In this document: piece after piece, positions 11,190-22,329 of the stretch
Layout: each line of letters opens with the position of its first letter
Numbering within the stretch: the first letter of the stretch is position 1
NCBI GenBank assembly: GCA_958496175.1
Contig: OY292275.1
Location: forward strand, 11,284,001-11,348,000
Direction: 5' to 3'
Length of the DNA stretch: 64,000 nucleotides
From: Sisyra terminalis
Lineage: Eukaryota; Arthropoda; Insecta; Neuroptera; Sisyridae
Notes under the pieces: model-generated
The model's input: only the letters and a program-made list of their open reading frames with translations
The model's database searches: none
Told to the model about the DNA's origin: nothing
Program-made: the position numbers and the translations under genes

Positions 11190-12011
11190 AGAGGGCCCAA
11201 CCAATTTTGGGACTCGAAGAATTTATTAGGAGGTCGCGAGGCCAACGTCGTTTCAGCCTACGTGGCATGTTGTCTGGATGAGTTTCAGAGGAAAGAATTT
11301 GGGCATTTTTGGAATCGTTCTTGGACTAAGGTAGTGACAAAAGGAAAGTTAAGATCATTGTGTATGATTCGGTTGTTAACATAATAAGGAGCATTGATTA
11401 TTCGACGAAGGACTTTTGATTGGAAAGATTGGATAATTTAGATGTTGGATGGTTTTGCAGAGCCCCAAAATTCTGCTCCGCAAGGCCCCGATAGGTCGTA
11501 GTAGAGTTTTGTAAATGCTGAGTTTAGTTTTTGTATTAACTGAAGATTTAGGTTCTAAAAGTCTACGTAATAGTCCGTATCTTTGGTTTAGTATTTGTCT
11601 TTTGAATTTAATATGTGGGTTCCAGATTAAGTGGCTTTCTAGGTAGAAGCCTAAATAACGAACGTTGGAAGCAATTGGGATAGTGTCGTTGTCAAAGTAA
11701 ATCGGAGGGTATGTCAGTCGTCTTAGCGTGAATGGTATCATCACGCTTTTTTCATTGTTGATTTTTATCTTCCATTTCTGACACCATCCCGAGATGAGAT
11801 CGAGGTGGTGCTGTAACGTATTGGTTGCTTTTATGGGGTTAGGATCAGTGGAAAGAATTGCTGTACCATCAGCATAAGTGAAAATACAGATATGTGGGTG
11901 AGTTGGGATATCGGCCGTATAGATGATGTAAAGAAGAGGACCAATAATACTCCCCTGTGGTACTCCAGCAAGAATAGGAAACGAGGCAGAACAAAGCAAT
12001 AATAAAGTCAA
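11190..12011 (-). pseudogene. Jockey-like reverse-transcriptase relic (5'-truncated)
   Basis: A 211-codon open stretch on the minus strand (12011-11376) covers the RT palm and thumb: LAGVPQGSIIGPLLYIIYTA (motif B'), then TYADGTAILS, where the catalytic YADD has become YADG. There follow HHLDLISGWCQKWKIKINNE (motif D), NVRYLGFYLESHLIWNPHI (motif E) and YKTLLRPI. Beyond 11376 a shifted frame gives ETHPDNMPRRLKRRWPRDLL, the Jockey C-terminal end, to about 11200. The fingers region and everything 5' of it are absent. It lies head-on to the plus-strand relic at 10082-11110. The long open stretch suggests a younger copy than its neighbour, but it is catalytically dead. Confidence 0.9.
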
Positions 12012-14780
12012 TCTGGTGATCTGGGCTGGAACATTGGGAATGAGCTAAAGTATTAAATACTAATAATATCGTTCAAAGATCACAATCGAAAACCTTATGA
12101 TGCATAGCATCATTGGTACCTTGGTATATTAGCACCCAAATATTGTAAGATGATCCTAAATGTGCCATTTATAAAAGACATAAAGAAAAATCACAGCGTA
12201 AAACATAAGGAATCATGCAATGAACATGAAAATATACTAATTGAGGAACTATCCTTTTAAGAATCATTAATGATCCCTAGAAAGAGATGGGTGAGGAATG
12301 CAATGAAACAAGCTCAATTAATTTATTTAATATTTAACTCATTCATTGTTAGTGGTTTTTGTTCTTGTTTGGTACCACTGTTTTTGTATAATTTTGTATT
12401 ACTATAGTCTGTCTTTTCTTGTTTTTTATTATTCTATCAACATGATAAATTTTACTCATTGCTTTGTATACTAAGCAGATTGTAAAACGACGAATAAATA
12501 TTAATTTTCCTAATATCCTTTTTTTTTAAATTAAAATTAATTACAAGATATTTTCCACGATAATCAGGGTGTTTAATTTTACAAATTTTTTCTCGTCTAA
12601 GGAATTTTGTTAAATTTTGGAAAATGGCTGTAAAATCTAATCAAAACAGCATTCTGATTTTACATCTATATTCTATTAAAAATATTAAAAGAAACTACAA
12701 AATTTCTGAAATTTTTGTTAAGTTAACTAACTTTCCTAGTTTTGCCCTTGATTCAATGATATTTCCTGGCATTCCCATATTTGCAAATTCCACTGATTAC
12801 TGGGTACCCTGGTTATATGAAACAATTGTAACTTTAAATTGAGGCTTAAATGAAAAATTTTCACAATCACCTTTCATCAATTTAGTATTGAAAAATATTT
12901 GTTATGTTTTAAACTAATTAATTTAATAACTTATTTTTTTAATAATTATATGACAATTATTTTGGCTATTATTGTGAAATAAAACATTTATGGCAACATA
13001 AATCAAGACGGGGTTCATATATGTTAAAATTTTTAGTGGCAATGTTATTTAGTACTAATCATAATAGACCTTATGTACATGTTCTAAAATTAATTTTATT
13101 TTTTTTAAAAAAAATGTTCTTATCTAATATCAAAACATAATGTAGCAGTTTATTTTTAACTTTGTTTCATAAAATCTAAGTAATATTCATTTAAAAATAC
13201 CAAAAGACACATAACTTCAAAATTTCACCGACGTTTTCCTATAACAAATGCATTTAAACGAAAATAGTAAGAATGTTTAAATCGTTCAAGCTAAGCTTAA
13301 GCCCATTTTGGCGAAAAAAAAACTACATATTTAAATCTCATATTCGAAGTAAATAAAATTAACTTTTAGAAATGTCTTTAAGATTATTCTTATGGCACTG
13401 GAAAATTTATTTTCCCAGCTTCCCTTAATACCTATTATGTGAAGCGTGAGTAAACTTCCTGCTTGTTAAAAGTTACCCACCAAAAGAAAATTTTCTCTTT
13501 TCAAAGATTAGATACATATCAAAACTAGGACATTATTTTAAAAAGAAACATTAGGAATTTCCAAACTTTATCGACCTTTGTCTGGTTGGAAGGATAAAAG
13601 ATTATTTTATAAAGTGCTAGTTTAAAAATTACTAACCTTGACTGATATTTTCTTATTAAGCACGTATTTCTCCATTCTATCATTATAGTTGTAGATCCAA
13701 TTCAATAATCGAAAATTGTCCAAATCACATGTAGAAAATAGATCTAGAAAAAAATTAAACCATTAGTGTGTAAGTGTATAGTTAATATGACAATTAATTT
13801 CTTAAAATCTAGAAAAACTGAGATTATAAAATTTTAATCTATGATTTATTATATTGTTTCAAACTTTTCAGAATTTAACAATTATACTTAAGATTGTCTT
13901 TTCAAATAAAATCCATAGTATTAAAATATTAAATTAAGAACTTTTATTAAATATTTAGACTATTAAGAAAGCAAATTCTTTATAAGGGATAACTAATTTA
14001 AAGTTTTGATAAGTAATTAACAAAAAATGGCATTTTAATTTAACTATTCGGAATTTTCAGATTAAAGAGTTAGTGGCATCTTTGAAATAAAATTTGCTCG
14101 GAAGATATTGCAAGCATGCGTATTTTCACCTAAGAATGGAGATATACCTTAGATGTGGATGATTTATTTAAAGGATAATTTTTTGGCTTTTAAATGGTTA
14201 TCATAAGGATGAATGTCGCTATCTTTCTATATTAATGTTATATTTGTTAATTGTTATCTTAGAATGAAGGACTGTAAGAATTTTGTACATGGAATCTAAG
14301 GAAACCAGAAACATATCTAGAGTACCTAAAAAAGCTAGACAGCTATTAAATGATGCGCTGAAAGAAGAAGAAGAACTTACAAATAATCATAAATGTAATG
14401 ATAAGTTGACAAATTAGCCATTTGAGAAAATAAAACGACTGAAATTTGAAAATGTCCAGAAAAGAGAGTAAAAAAGAATTAATATTCAGGCCTGTTAAAA
14501 ATTATAGTTATAAGCACACGGAAAATTACGCCGAGGATAGGCATCGCTTGAAAAAGATTAATTAGGCAACAAAATTAATTTCCTCTAAAGTCAAAAACGA
14601 TAAAATAATTGGAAACTACGCTTCTTCATATTCATTTACCAAATAACTAGACATCGGATTACATACATTTTCTTATTTGCATAAACAAAAGCATGTAGTT
14701 CTATTTTTATAGTGTTATCACATATTTTGGTACTTTTTCATTGGCAGTCCTTTTTTCAATAGCTATACATGATAGGCATG
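12012..14780. other. Stretch without a recognisable gene
   Basis: No supported coding region. The segment 12240-12510 is T-rich and ends CGAATAAATATTAA, like the 3' tail of a retroelement, but no body could be recognised. A possible MITE at about 12558-12815 is discussed among the rejected items. Confidence 0.5.
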
Positions 14781-14789
14781 TCGTTACGC

Positions 14790-15400
14790 CGCTGACACGT
14801 CCACCTGGCGTCAAGCTCTGAAAGTATTCTACCCAAAATTGCTTCATATCATCTGTTTAACCCACGGATTACATAGAGTTGCGAAAAAGACCAAAAAAAG
14901 TTCGGGATAGTCAATAAATTGATTCCTTCTACAAAAAAAGGCTTTTTAAAAGCACCACCGCAAGTACAACCTTATCAAGAACGACTACCTAACGTAGCAC
15001 TACCTCCAGAGCCAATATTAACACGAAGGGAAACTTGGTAGAAAGCTGTATTATTTTATGCTGAAAATTTCGAAACCGTAAAAGAAATAGTTGGAAAATT
15101 TGACCAATTGCCATTGCAATCAATTTAAGCCAGCTGGCAATAGAGGATCCTTCAGTAAAAAAATATTGCTCTTATTGCGACATATTTCAGCAATATACTC
15201 GATGCAACTGGGAAACATTCCCCTGTCCAAGTCCTTGGAAAAATTGGATAAAATGATTAACCCGAGTAATGCCCTTTCGAGTTTTGTATTAAAACCCTAG
15301 TCTTGAAGGAATAAAGAAAATTAATGCATTTATCAACGGCACCGGACAAACTTTGCCTGAAGAAATCCTGAAGAGATCTGAGATCAGATGACGTCGACAG
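14790..15400 (+). pseudogene. hAT/BED-type transposase relic
   Basis: Plus-strand frames give, in order, [25 protein letters not shown] at about 14815-14890, KKAFLKAPPQVQPYQERLPN at about 14930-14990, and VALPPEPILTRRETW*KAVLFYAENFETVKEIV at about 14995-15095. SLEGIKKINAFINGTGQTLP follows at about 15300-15355. This order (HxxCLxHxLHR, then PPxPILTRWGTW, then YAENF) is the one I know from hAT-like transposases widespread in insect genomes, where the Trp after GT is normal; here RWGTW reads RRETW. There are several stops and frameshifts. It covers only the middle of the enzyme: BED finger and catalytic ends were not found. It sits just upstream of an 841-bp long-TIR element with no evident relation. 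Confidence 0.75.
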
Positions 15401-15538
15401 GTCATTTTCAGGTTTTTAGCTTTGTTACCCATATGGTCCAATTGTGAACCTAAATCATCTAGGATCCCTCTTAAATACATCTTGAAAATTTCAACAGAAT
15501 AGGTCAGGCAGATTAGGAGAAGTTCAGTACTGAACATA

Positions 15539-16379
15539 CTAGGGTGTTTTTTTTTGGGGCTTTTTCCTTTTTTTGCTCCCATGCCGAAATTTTGTTGGAT
15601 ATACTTCAAAAAAAATTCCCTGAAAGTTTGAGCTCTTAATATTAATACTAAGTACTCGCTCAGAGCGTGTGAATATTTTCCATTTAAAATACACGTAAAC
15701 TTTCATTTTTTTTTTAAATTTTTATAGCTCAGCGGAATTTTATGGTATCGCATCGCTCAAAGTCGGGATTTTTTTAACAACTGTATGCTCTACAAAAGTG
15801 CCTATTTCAAATAATTTTTAATAAGGAATTAAAAATCAATATTTTCTTAAATTTTACTCAATAATCCGTAAAAATTTTATAGTAAGAGAAATTCAAGGCT
15901 CAATATCTTATCGATCGAGAAATATCGATCTTAGCAATTTGGTTTTCTGGAACTTTTTTGTAGGAAATTAAATTTCCTATAAATTTGACTCTTACATTTT
16001 TTCTTTAGGTCTTGTAGTTCATGAGTTGCTGAGAGAAAAACGAGAAATCTATGAAAAATCTAGGTTTAGTGACCCGTACTACCTCGCCCGTGTAAATTAC
16101 GATTTTGCCGCAATAGGCACTTTTGTAGAGCATACAATTGTAAAAAAATTCCGACTTTGAGCGAGGCGATACCATAAAATGCCGCTGAGCTATAAAAATT
16201 TTAAAAAAATAATCAAAGTTTACGTGTATTTTAAATGGCAAATATTCACATCTGTGAGCGAGTACTTAATATAATTAAGAGCTCAAACTTTCAGGGAACT
16301 TTTTTTGAAGTATTTCCAACAAAATTTCGGCATGGGAGCAAAAAAAAGAAAATAGTCCAAAAAAAAAAAAACACCCTAG
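15539..16379. mobile_element. 841-bp non-autonomous DNA element with about 268-bp terminal inverted repeats
   Basis: The left end CTAGGGTGTTTTTTTTTGG and right end CCAAAAAAAAAAAACACCCTAG are inverted. Complementarity continues inward for about 268 bp (15539-15808 against 16113-16379): CATGCCGAAATTTTGTTGGA, CTGAAAGTTTGAGCTCTTAA, GAGCG(T/A), TTACGTGTATTTTAAATGG, and GTATCGC near the inner end all recur inverted. The flanks are TA on both sides (15537-15538 and 16380-16381), fitting a TA target duplication as in Tc1/mariner-type or related elements. The middle (about 15810-16112) is unique and non-coding. No transposase is present. Confidence 0.85.
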
Positions 16380-16542
16380 TACATACGTACAGAAGAATTG
16401 TATAGTTAAAGATAAATATAATGTGAAAATAAACGTAAATTCTTATAATAATTGCTTTTTGATTGTTCATGTTTTCTGCATATTTCGCCCTTTTTAGTGC
16501 ATATTTTTTTCATTTTGATAGTGTAAATAATCCAAAGTCTAC

Positions 16543-16644
16543 AAATAACCATTGAAGTTTGTGCCCAAAAGTTAAAGTGGTATAAACTTTTATATGGTAT
16601 GGTATAAGAATTTAGCTTTTGAACACAAACTTCAGTGATTATTT
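16543..16644. repeat. Small hairpin repeat, about 40-bp arms
   Basis: AAATAACCATTGAAGTTTGT at the left pairs with ACAAACTTCAGTGATTATTT at the right, and the inner CCCAAAAGTTAAA pairs with TTTAGCTTTTGAA. Probably a small MITE. Confidence 0.6.
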
Positions 16645-17640
16645 GGTAAGGGAAACTAAACGGAACATACATAGTTTCCAATTATTTTCTCGTTTTTGGT
16701 TATAAAATCAATTACGTTTGTCGCCAAATTAGATCTCTTTAGTTTATTATTTTTTTGTCAACTGGATCTTATATAGCTATACCTTAATAACCCATAAGCA
16801 TTATAATCAATCTTCAACATTACATAATATTTGCAAACCATTACGATCAATATTTCAAAAGGAATCTACAAAACCATATTTTCTTAAATATTTACACAAA
16901 AATGTATTTATAAATCTTATTAAAAACAAAAACTTTCCTTGAACACCAAAATAATAATGTTCTAGACTAAATTTTTATCACTATTTAGGCTATCAAAAAC
17001 AATATTGAAAATAACATCCCATACTTGATTTTTTTTACTATTTACGATTAAGTATATTTTTTTCATTTTACAGTTAACATGCAAATATTTAAGCTAAAAA
17101 TAAAAATGTTTAATAATTTCCGACAAATACGATTATTTAATGTTACAACCTTGAGGCCGTTAAGCTCTAATCGGGAAAATATCACGAGTACGTATTTTTT
17201 TTCTCGCATTACTTTATTAATTTTTTGATGATTTTTTTTTGAATTAAGATAAACAACGCTAGATAAGTAAAATGTCCTTCGTTATCAATATCTATTTGAA
17301 ATAATAAACAATAAATATTTGTTGTTCGAGAAAAGAGTGATAGTAGTAGTGTGAGAAATGTTCTATTAGAAAATCGTTTGTAGTAAATGTGTGATCGATT
17401 GTTATTGTGATATGATTCTAAATGGATGAGATGAGCAAATATTGAAATATTTTAAACATGAAAGGTCAATTTATTGTAATGAAAAATGCTGTTGAAATTG
17501 GGTCTAGGTAATGAAGTACAAGTAAAATTTAGCAAACGACTCCAGTAACTTTTGACATGGGCTCTTGTACACATACATATATGGCCGTATAACTTTCCTA
17601 GAGTCGTAACCGAAACGCATTGGTCGTGAATCACCCCAGG
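16645..17640. other. AT-rich stretch, no gene seen
   Basis: No coding region, RNA gene or repeat structure could be supported. Confidence 0.5.
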
Positions 17641-18010
17641 CCTTATTTTATTCTTGTCGCTGATTCCGATTATTCAGGTCAACTGACAAAATCATGTCCG
17701 CTGGCCTTGACACAATGAGAGGCGCCGCCGTCGGTGGCTTTCCCTGTGTTTATGTCTTATCTGTCCGTTTGCTGCGACAGCGCCCCCTTCAGCCAACGAG
17801 CCGCAATAATTGTGTGGTTCCGAAGAGGCATAGATTTGCATATTCTTCACTCTCACTACCAAGAGTTTAAAAGAATATTATGCCTATAGAACGAACACTG
17901 CCCACGGGTCACCACTGGCCGTTACTTCTGCTCCTCACACGCCAAAGTCCAAATTCTTCCATAAAGCCACTACAATTCGGATCCATAGTCCGGGGTACAA
18001 GTCAACCACC
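17641..18010. other. GC-rich non-coding island
   Basis: Within an AT-rich background this segment is clearly GC-richer and has mixed composition (GGCGCCGCCGTCGGTGGC near 17720, CAGCGCCCCCTTCAGCC near 17778-17795). On the minus strand the latter reads GAAGGGGGCGCTG, close to the core of known CTCF sites. A 59-codon plus-strand frame starts at an ATG near 17695 and ends near 17872, but its translation matches nothing I know and no splice structure is apparent. I favour a cis-regulatory element or an unannotated first exon over a protein gene. Confidence 0.35.
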
Positions 18011-18599
18011 ACTGTAGACAATCAGTAAATAGAACAATTTCCCCTGAATCGTTGACATAAGAATTTCCAACCTTTGGCACATAACAAGCAAGCATAGCTT
18101 GACCTATCCTAACATCAACGACAAACAATGACTTTTTATTTAAACATTTAAAACCACAATAAACCTAATTTCCTTGTCAGCATTGTGTGCGTGTTTAACA
18201 CATTTTTATTAGTATGATTCACGAAAAGTGATCTCTAGACATTATTGTACCATAGTCCAAAAAATATTTTCATACATAACAGGTACGTATTTCTATTGTG
18301 AAACAAACTTATCCAGTGATCGTCAACTAGTATTGGATCAAATTTGTAGATTACCCAAAATGATTCAAAACTCCTTGTTGATCTCTGTAGCAAATTACTT
18401 CGTAATCAAATACGTGTTTGGGGCAATAAGTCAAAATAATATTTTCTATTTATTGGAAAAATTAATGTTTATAGATCACTTTTTGGGAACCATAACATAA
18501 AATTTGGGTTGAAGTCAATATGAGAGCACTTGGGACTTAGGTCAATCTAAATGAGGTTTCTTTAATCCTCAGAAGAATTGCTTCACGAATGCGATAAAA

Positions 18600-19290
18600 T
18601 ATTCATGGATAAAAGGGTGAAGAAAGGTGATAAGGTGAATATGACAATAAACCTTAATAACCATTAGCAAAACTAATCGATTGAGGTACAAAAGTATCAA
18701 TCGAAATTATTAATTACAAAATGAGCCAAATATCAGAAGAACCAACGAATAAAAAGACCGGAAAACAAGGAATTTGGAATTAATTCATGAATTCAAATAG
18801 CAAAGGATGAAGAAGACAATAAACTCTAATAACGATTTGCAAATCTAATCAATTGGGGTACAAAAGTATCAATCGAAATAATCACTAACAAAAAGAGCCA
18901 AATTCCAGAAGTACCAACGAATAAAAATACCGGAAAACATAAAATTTAGAATTTGGAGTTCTAATAGAAAAGGGTGAAAATAAAGGTGACAAGGAAGATG
19001 ACAATAAATCCTAATAATGATTGGGGACAAAAGTTTCAGTCGAAATTATTAACTACAAAAAAGGCGAAATACCAGAAGAACAGAGGAATAAAAAGTACGG
19101 AAAACCGGAAATTTTAAATTAATTCATTGATTCAAGAAAAGAGTGAAGATGATAATAAACCCTAAGAAAGATTCGCAATTCTAAATCTAATCGATTGGGG
19201 AACAAAAGTCCCAATCGAAAATACCAACTAAAAAAAGTACCAAGCATCAGAAATGTCTATGAACAAAAAGGTCGGAAAATAGAATATTTG
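18600..19290. repeat. Tandem array, about four units of 150-185 bp
   Basis: Units begin at about 18643, 18815, 19000 and 19151 with GA(C/T)AATAAAC and carry in order TAATCGATTG(A/G)GG, ACAAAAGT(A/T)TCA(A/G)TCGAAA, a CAGAAG block, GAATAAAAA and CGGAAAAC. Units diverge by perhaps 15-25%, and spacing varies (172, 185, 151). There is no coding frame across units. It resembles a short degenerate satellite. Confidence 0.85.
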
Positions 19291-20600
19291 GAATTATTTT
19301 ACTATTATAATTTTATATTGGAATTATTTTACTGTTTTACTTCTGTCAAGTTTTCTTTTTGTACTTACAAGTAGTGCTTCAAATCGTTAATCTTTCTCGA
19401 GTATATTGTTGGCAACTAGAAACTTTTTTTTTGTAGTCACTTTCTAACTACTGGGTCATCAATTGCTTAGGATTCAAGAGGTCATCATTATATTTGAATT
19501 TCTTTTAGGAAAGATAGGATGTTTTTTATACCATAGGGGAAATTTATGAAGGATGCTATGATGTTAGGGAGTTTGATAAGAGTTCTTTGTGAGGAATAGG
19601 CCCCACATTGAAGCAAGATATCCATCTATTCTTGGTGAGCATCAAAAACATCTTCCTAAATATAACTATACCTGTAAAATGGTACCAAGTTGCAGACGAT
19701 TTAACAGTAGCTTTGAGACTTTGATGTCTAATAATTTTGGCACCATTGTAACAAAACAATCTGATCTATGTAATAACGCAATGCTTATCCATTATATTCT
19801 ATACAATGTCCCAGTTAAGTCCTGATAAAGAGGGACCAACAATTGTAGATTAAATTAACCAAAAAGTTCCTATGGATGCATGTGGTGTAAAATTTGAATG
19901 TGAAATTTTATTAAACGAGAAGAGTAGAAAATTTATATTTTCGCCATTTGAATGATTATAAAGTTCATAATATAAATTTTGTTATAATCATAGGGGGTGT
20001 TCGTTGGCTCATGAATCAAAAAACTATAGGACACCATTTGAGTATTAGGTGGCATTTATCCTTTTCAAGAGATTGAAGGTATTTTTGGTATTTTTGGCAT
20101 TTCCATGAACTATGTGTATTTTAAAAGCTGATTTCAAACGCCAAAAGTATGCCTAATAATTTTTAAGCATCCTCCTCTTCTTTCCCTCATTAACTTCTTC
20201 GAATAATTAGTGAAAAAATGACAGAAATACGTACACTATACGTCTGGAATAAAAATTATTCCAACAATAATACAGTCAAAAAAATTTTTTTTACAAAGAA
20301 GCTATTTTTTCTTAAATCGTCGATCAACTATTGTTCGGGTTTGGCGGAAGTTTCGATGCCCAAAACGTTGAAACCGGTGCTTTTTAGAGATGTCATTGAA
20401 ATTCTATTGTAGAAATATGATCTAAGCAGTAAAAAAACGAATTCATTTATGATTTTAAAATCCAAAAAAGTATCCAGAAGACGATAGGAAATACCATCTT
20501 GAATTCTTTATTGAAACCCAGAATGCACTTGGTTCTGACTAATACTAGTTCTGATTTCTAGAGACCTCTTTTTTAATTCGTCAATGTTGCGTCCTAGAAG
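19291..20600. other. Stretch without a recognisable gene
   Basis: Short overlapping frames on both strands near 19560-19825 have no recognisable content. No repeat or RNA gene was seen. Confidence 0.5.
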
Positions 20601-20925
20601 GACTATTGCATCACATTTTATTCTTAATTCCAATTAGCCACATTTGCTTTTGAGATTAATCTAAGTAGGGAACTAATTGAGCTCCAGGAATACTTCCCAA
20701 CTTAAGTTCAAATAATTCTAAAGAACTGAGGTAACTTCACACCAGGTACGAACGATTAAATCGGACAAAAGAAGGAACTTCCTTCTCCTTACCACATTTT
20801 CTGCATACCCTTTATTTATCCCAACAAAGTGAAGATGTTTTTTTCGGAAACAGTGTCCTATTAGCAGATTTGTGATTATAGTTAAAAAATCCATTTTAAA
20901 AGTATTATAAGAAATTGACAAAGAG
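20600..20925 (-). pseudogene. LINE C-terminal relic with Cys/His-type tail
   Basis: Minus-strand translation starts LTIITNLLIGHCFRKKHLHF, cf. the 'LTGHxxLxxHLxxxG' block that follows RNase H in many LINEs. After a frameshift it reads RVCRKCGKEKEVP, the usual CRxCGExEET knuckle, then LELFELKLGKYSWSSISSLL, matching the LGxYxLxPxEYxxLPLxSLL end of these proteins. Two frames and internal stops show decay. The upstream RT and RNase H were not found beside it. Confidence 0.65.
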
Positions 20926-22205
20926 TTTATTTTTCCTTTGAAATAAAAAACTACACAAATACGATTATTTACGCAAATTAGAAGATACTGTAGGTCAAGA
21001 GGTGCTTCGACCGTAGCATGGACAAGAATGATGCCAAAAGTACCAACGCATCATCCAAGAATATTAAGAAATAGTTTCGTTTGAAAAATTTTTTTACAGA
21101 AAACTTCTCAATTAGTGCCTTTAACGATCACCTTTTTTTCATTCTAAATACTAATCAAAGAAGAAAGTAAAAATTTTCTGATTTTCCTAACCGATGGTAT
21201 TTGGATACCCTGTGGAAATACGTCATAATTAACATGTATCATTTTAACTGTTTTAGATTCCCTTACTTCATCATTTGCTATAATGAGATCAATGCTCATG
21301 TAAAAAATTCCAGAAGCCCAAATACCTTAGGGCGGTCCTGCATGCTATGTGCGTTGCCAATAAGTCATCATAGTCTATCCCTGAAGCATTCGTGATCCAT
21401 ATGGTGAAGTCTTAATAGCCAATAATGATTCTGACATTCAGTCTATTAATTAATTATTCACAAATAGATCATTCTACTATCTTACTACATGTGTATGTGT
21501 AGACACTGAGAGAAATAATTCATTTGATTGTTTCGAATCATTTTAATTCCCCACCAATGTCAAGGCCTCATCAACAACTAACATCTTGAAGTTTTTGTGT
21601 CAAGGCTATTATTGAATTATTTACTCAATTATTTCTAATTTACTCGGAAGTTTGTTATACGTCTAATATATCACATGTCAATTTCGTTCCATTTTACAAC
21701 AACGATTTTTTGTTGCCTCAATTTTCCCATAAAAGCACCAAGTATGTATCATTTTACATTGCGATACAAATCTGAGCAATTTTCATGTTTTAAACGTAAA
21801 ATATACTAACGAAAATATTATTTTATTATGTGAAGTTAAATATAGAGCATTTAGCTGTATAATAATAAATAATTTTATTCAAAACGTATAAATATTTGTT
21901 AAATAATTAACATTTTGTTATTGTTTGAATTCTTTTTACTCTATTTATTTTGTTAATTTATAAATGATAGGTCAAAGTTTTGCTAAACAATTCGAGCTAT
22001 TTTATTATTACATTGCAAGATTTATTCTTTATTTATATAAAAACGTACACTTTCATAAATTTATATTATCTCTTAATACTATACATAATATTCTTCTATG
22101 TTTCCATATATAAGTGTGGACAGAGTGGTTCACGTAATATTTTTGTGGGAAATATGCATATAAGTATATAGAAACTAAAATATAGAGAAGAAAAAAATAT
22201 CTGTT
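20926..22205. other. Stretch without a recognisable gene
   Basis: No supported coding region. The DNA from 21800 to 22130 is extremely AT-rich. Confidence 0.5.
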
Positions 22206-22210
22206 GGATG

Positions 22211-22293
22211 TTTATGAAAGAAATTATGGAATTTCATAAAAAAGAAAACGATAACACTTATGTGTTATCGTTTATCCATGTATATACATGGAT
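22211..22293. repeat. Three adjacent perfect inverted repeats
   Basis: Back to back: TTTATGAAA/TTTCATAAA (22211-22219 and 22232-22240); AAACGATAACAC/GTGTTATCGTTT with a 4-nt TTAT loop (22246-22273); and the 20-bp palindrome ATCCATGTATATACATGGAT (22274-22293). They lie just upstream of a LINE relic. Confidence 0.85.
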
Positions 22294-22329
22294 CTTGGGA
22301 ACGAAATTTAAGATAGAAAATCAACAGCA

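Noticed and set aside
12558..12815. Possible MITE with CAGGGTGTTT…/…GGGTACCCTGG ends
   Set aside because: Only about 10 bp of inverted similarity and no target duplication.
15289..15609. 106-codon minus-strand frame
   Set aside because: It runs antisense across the hAT relic and into the end of the long-TIR element; a shadow.
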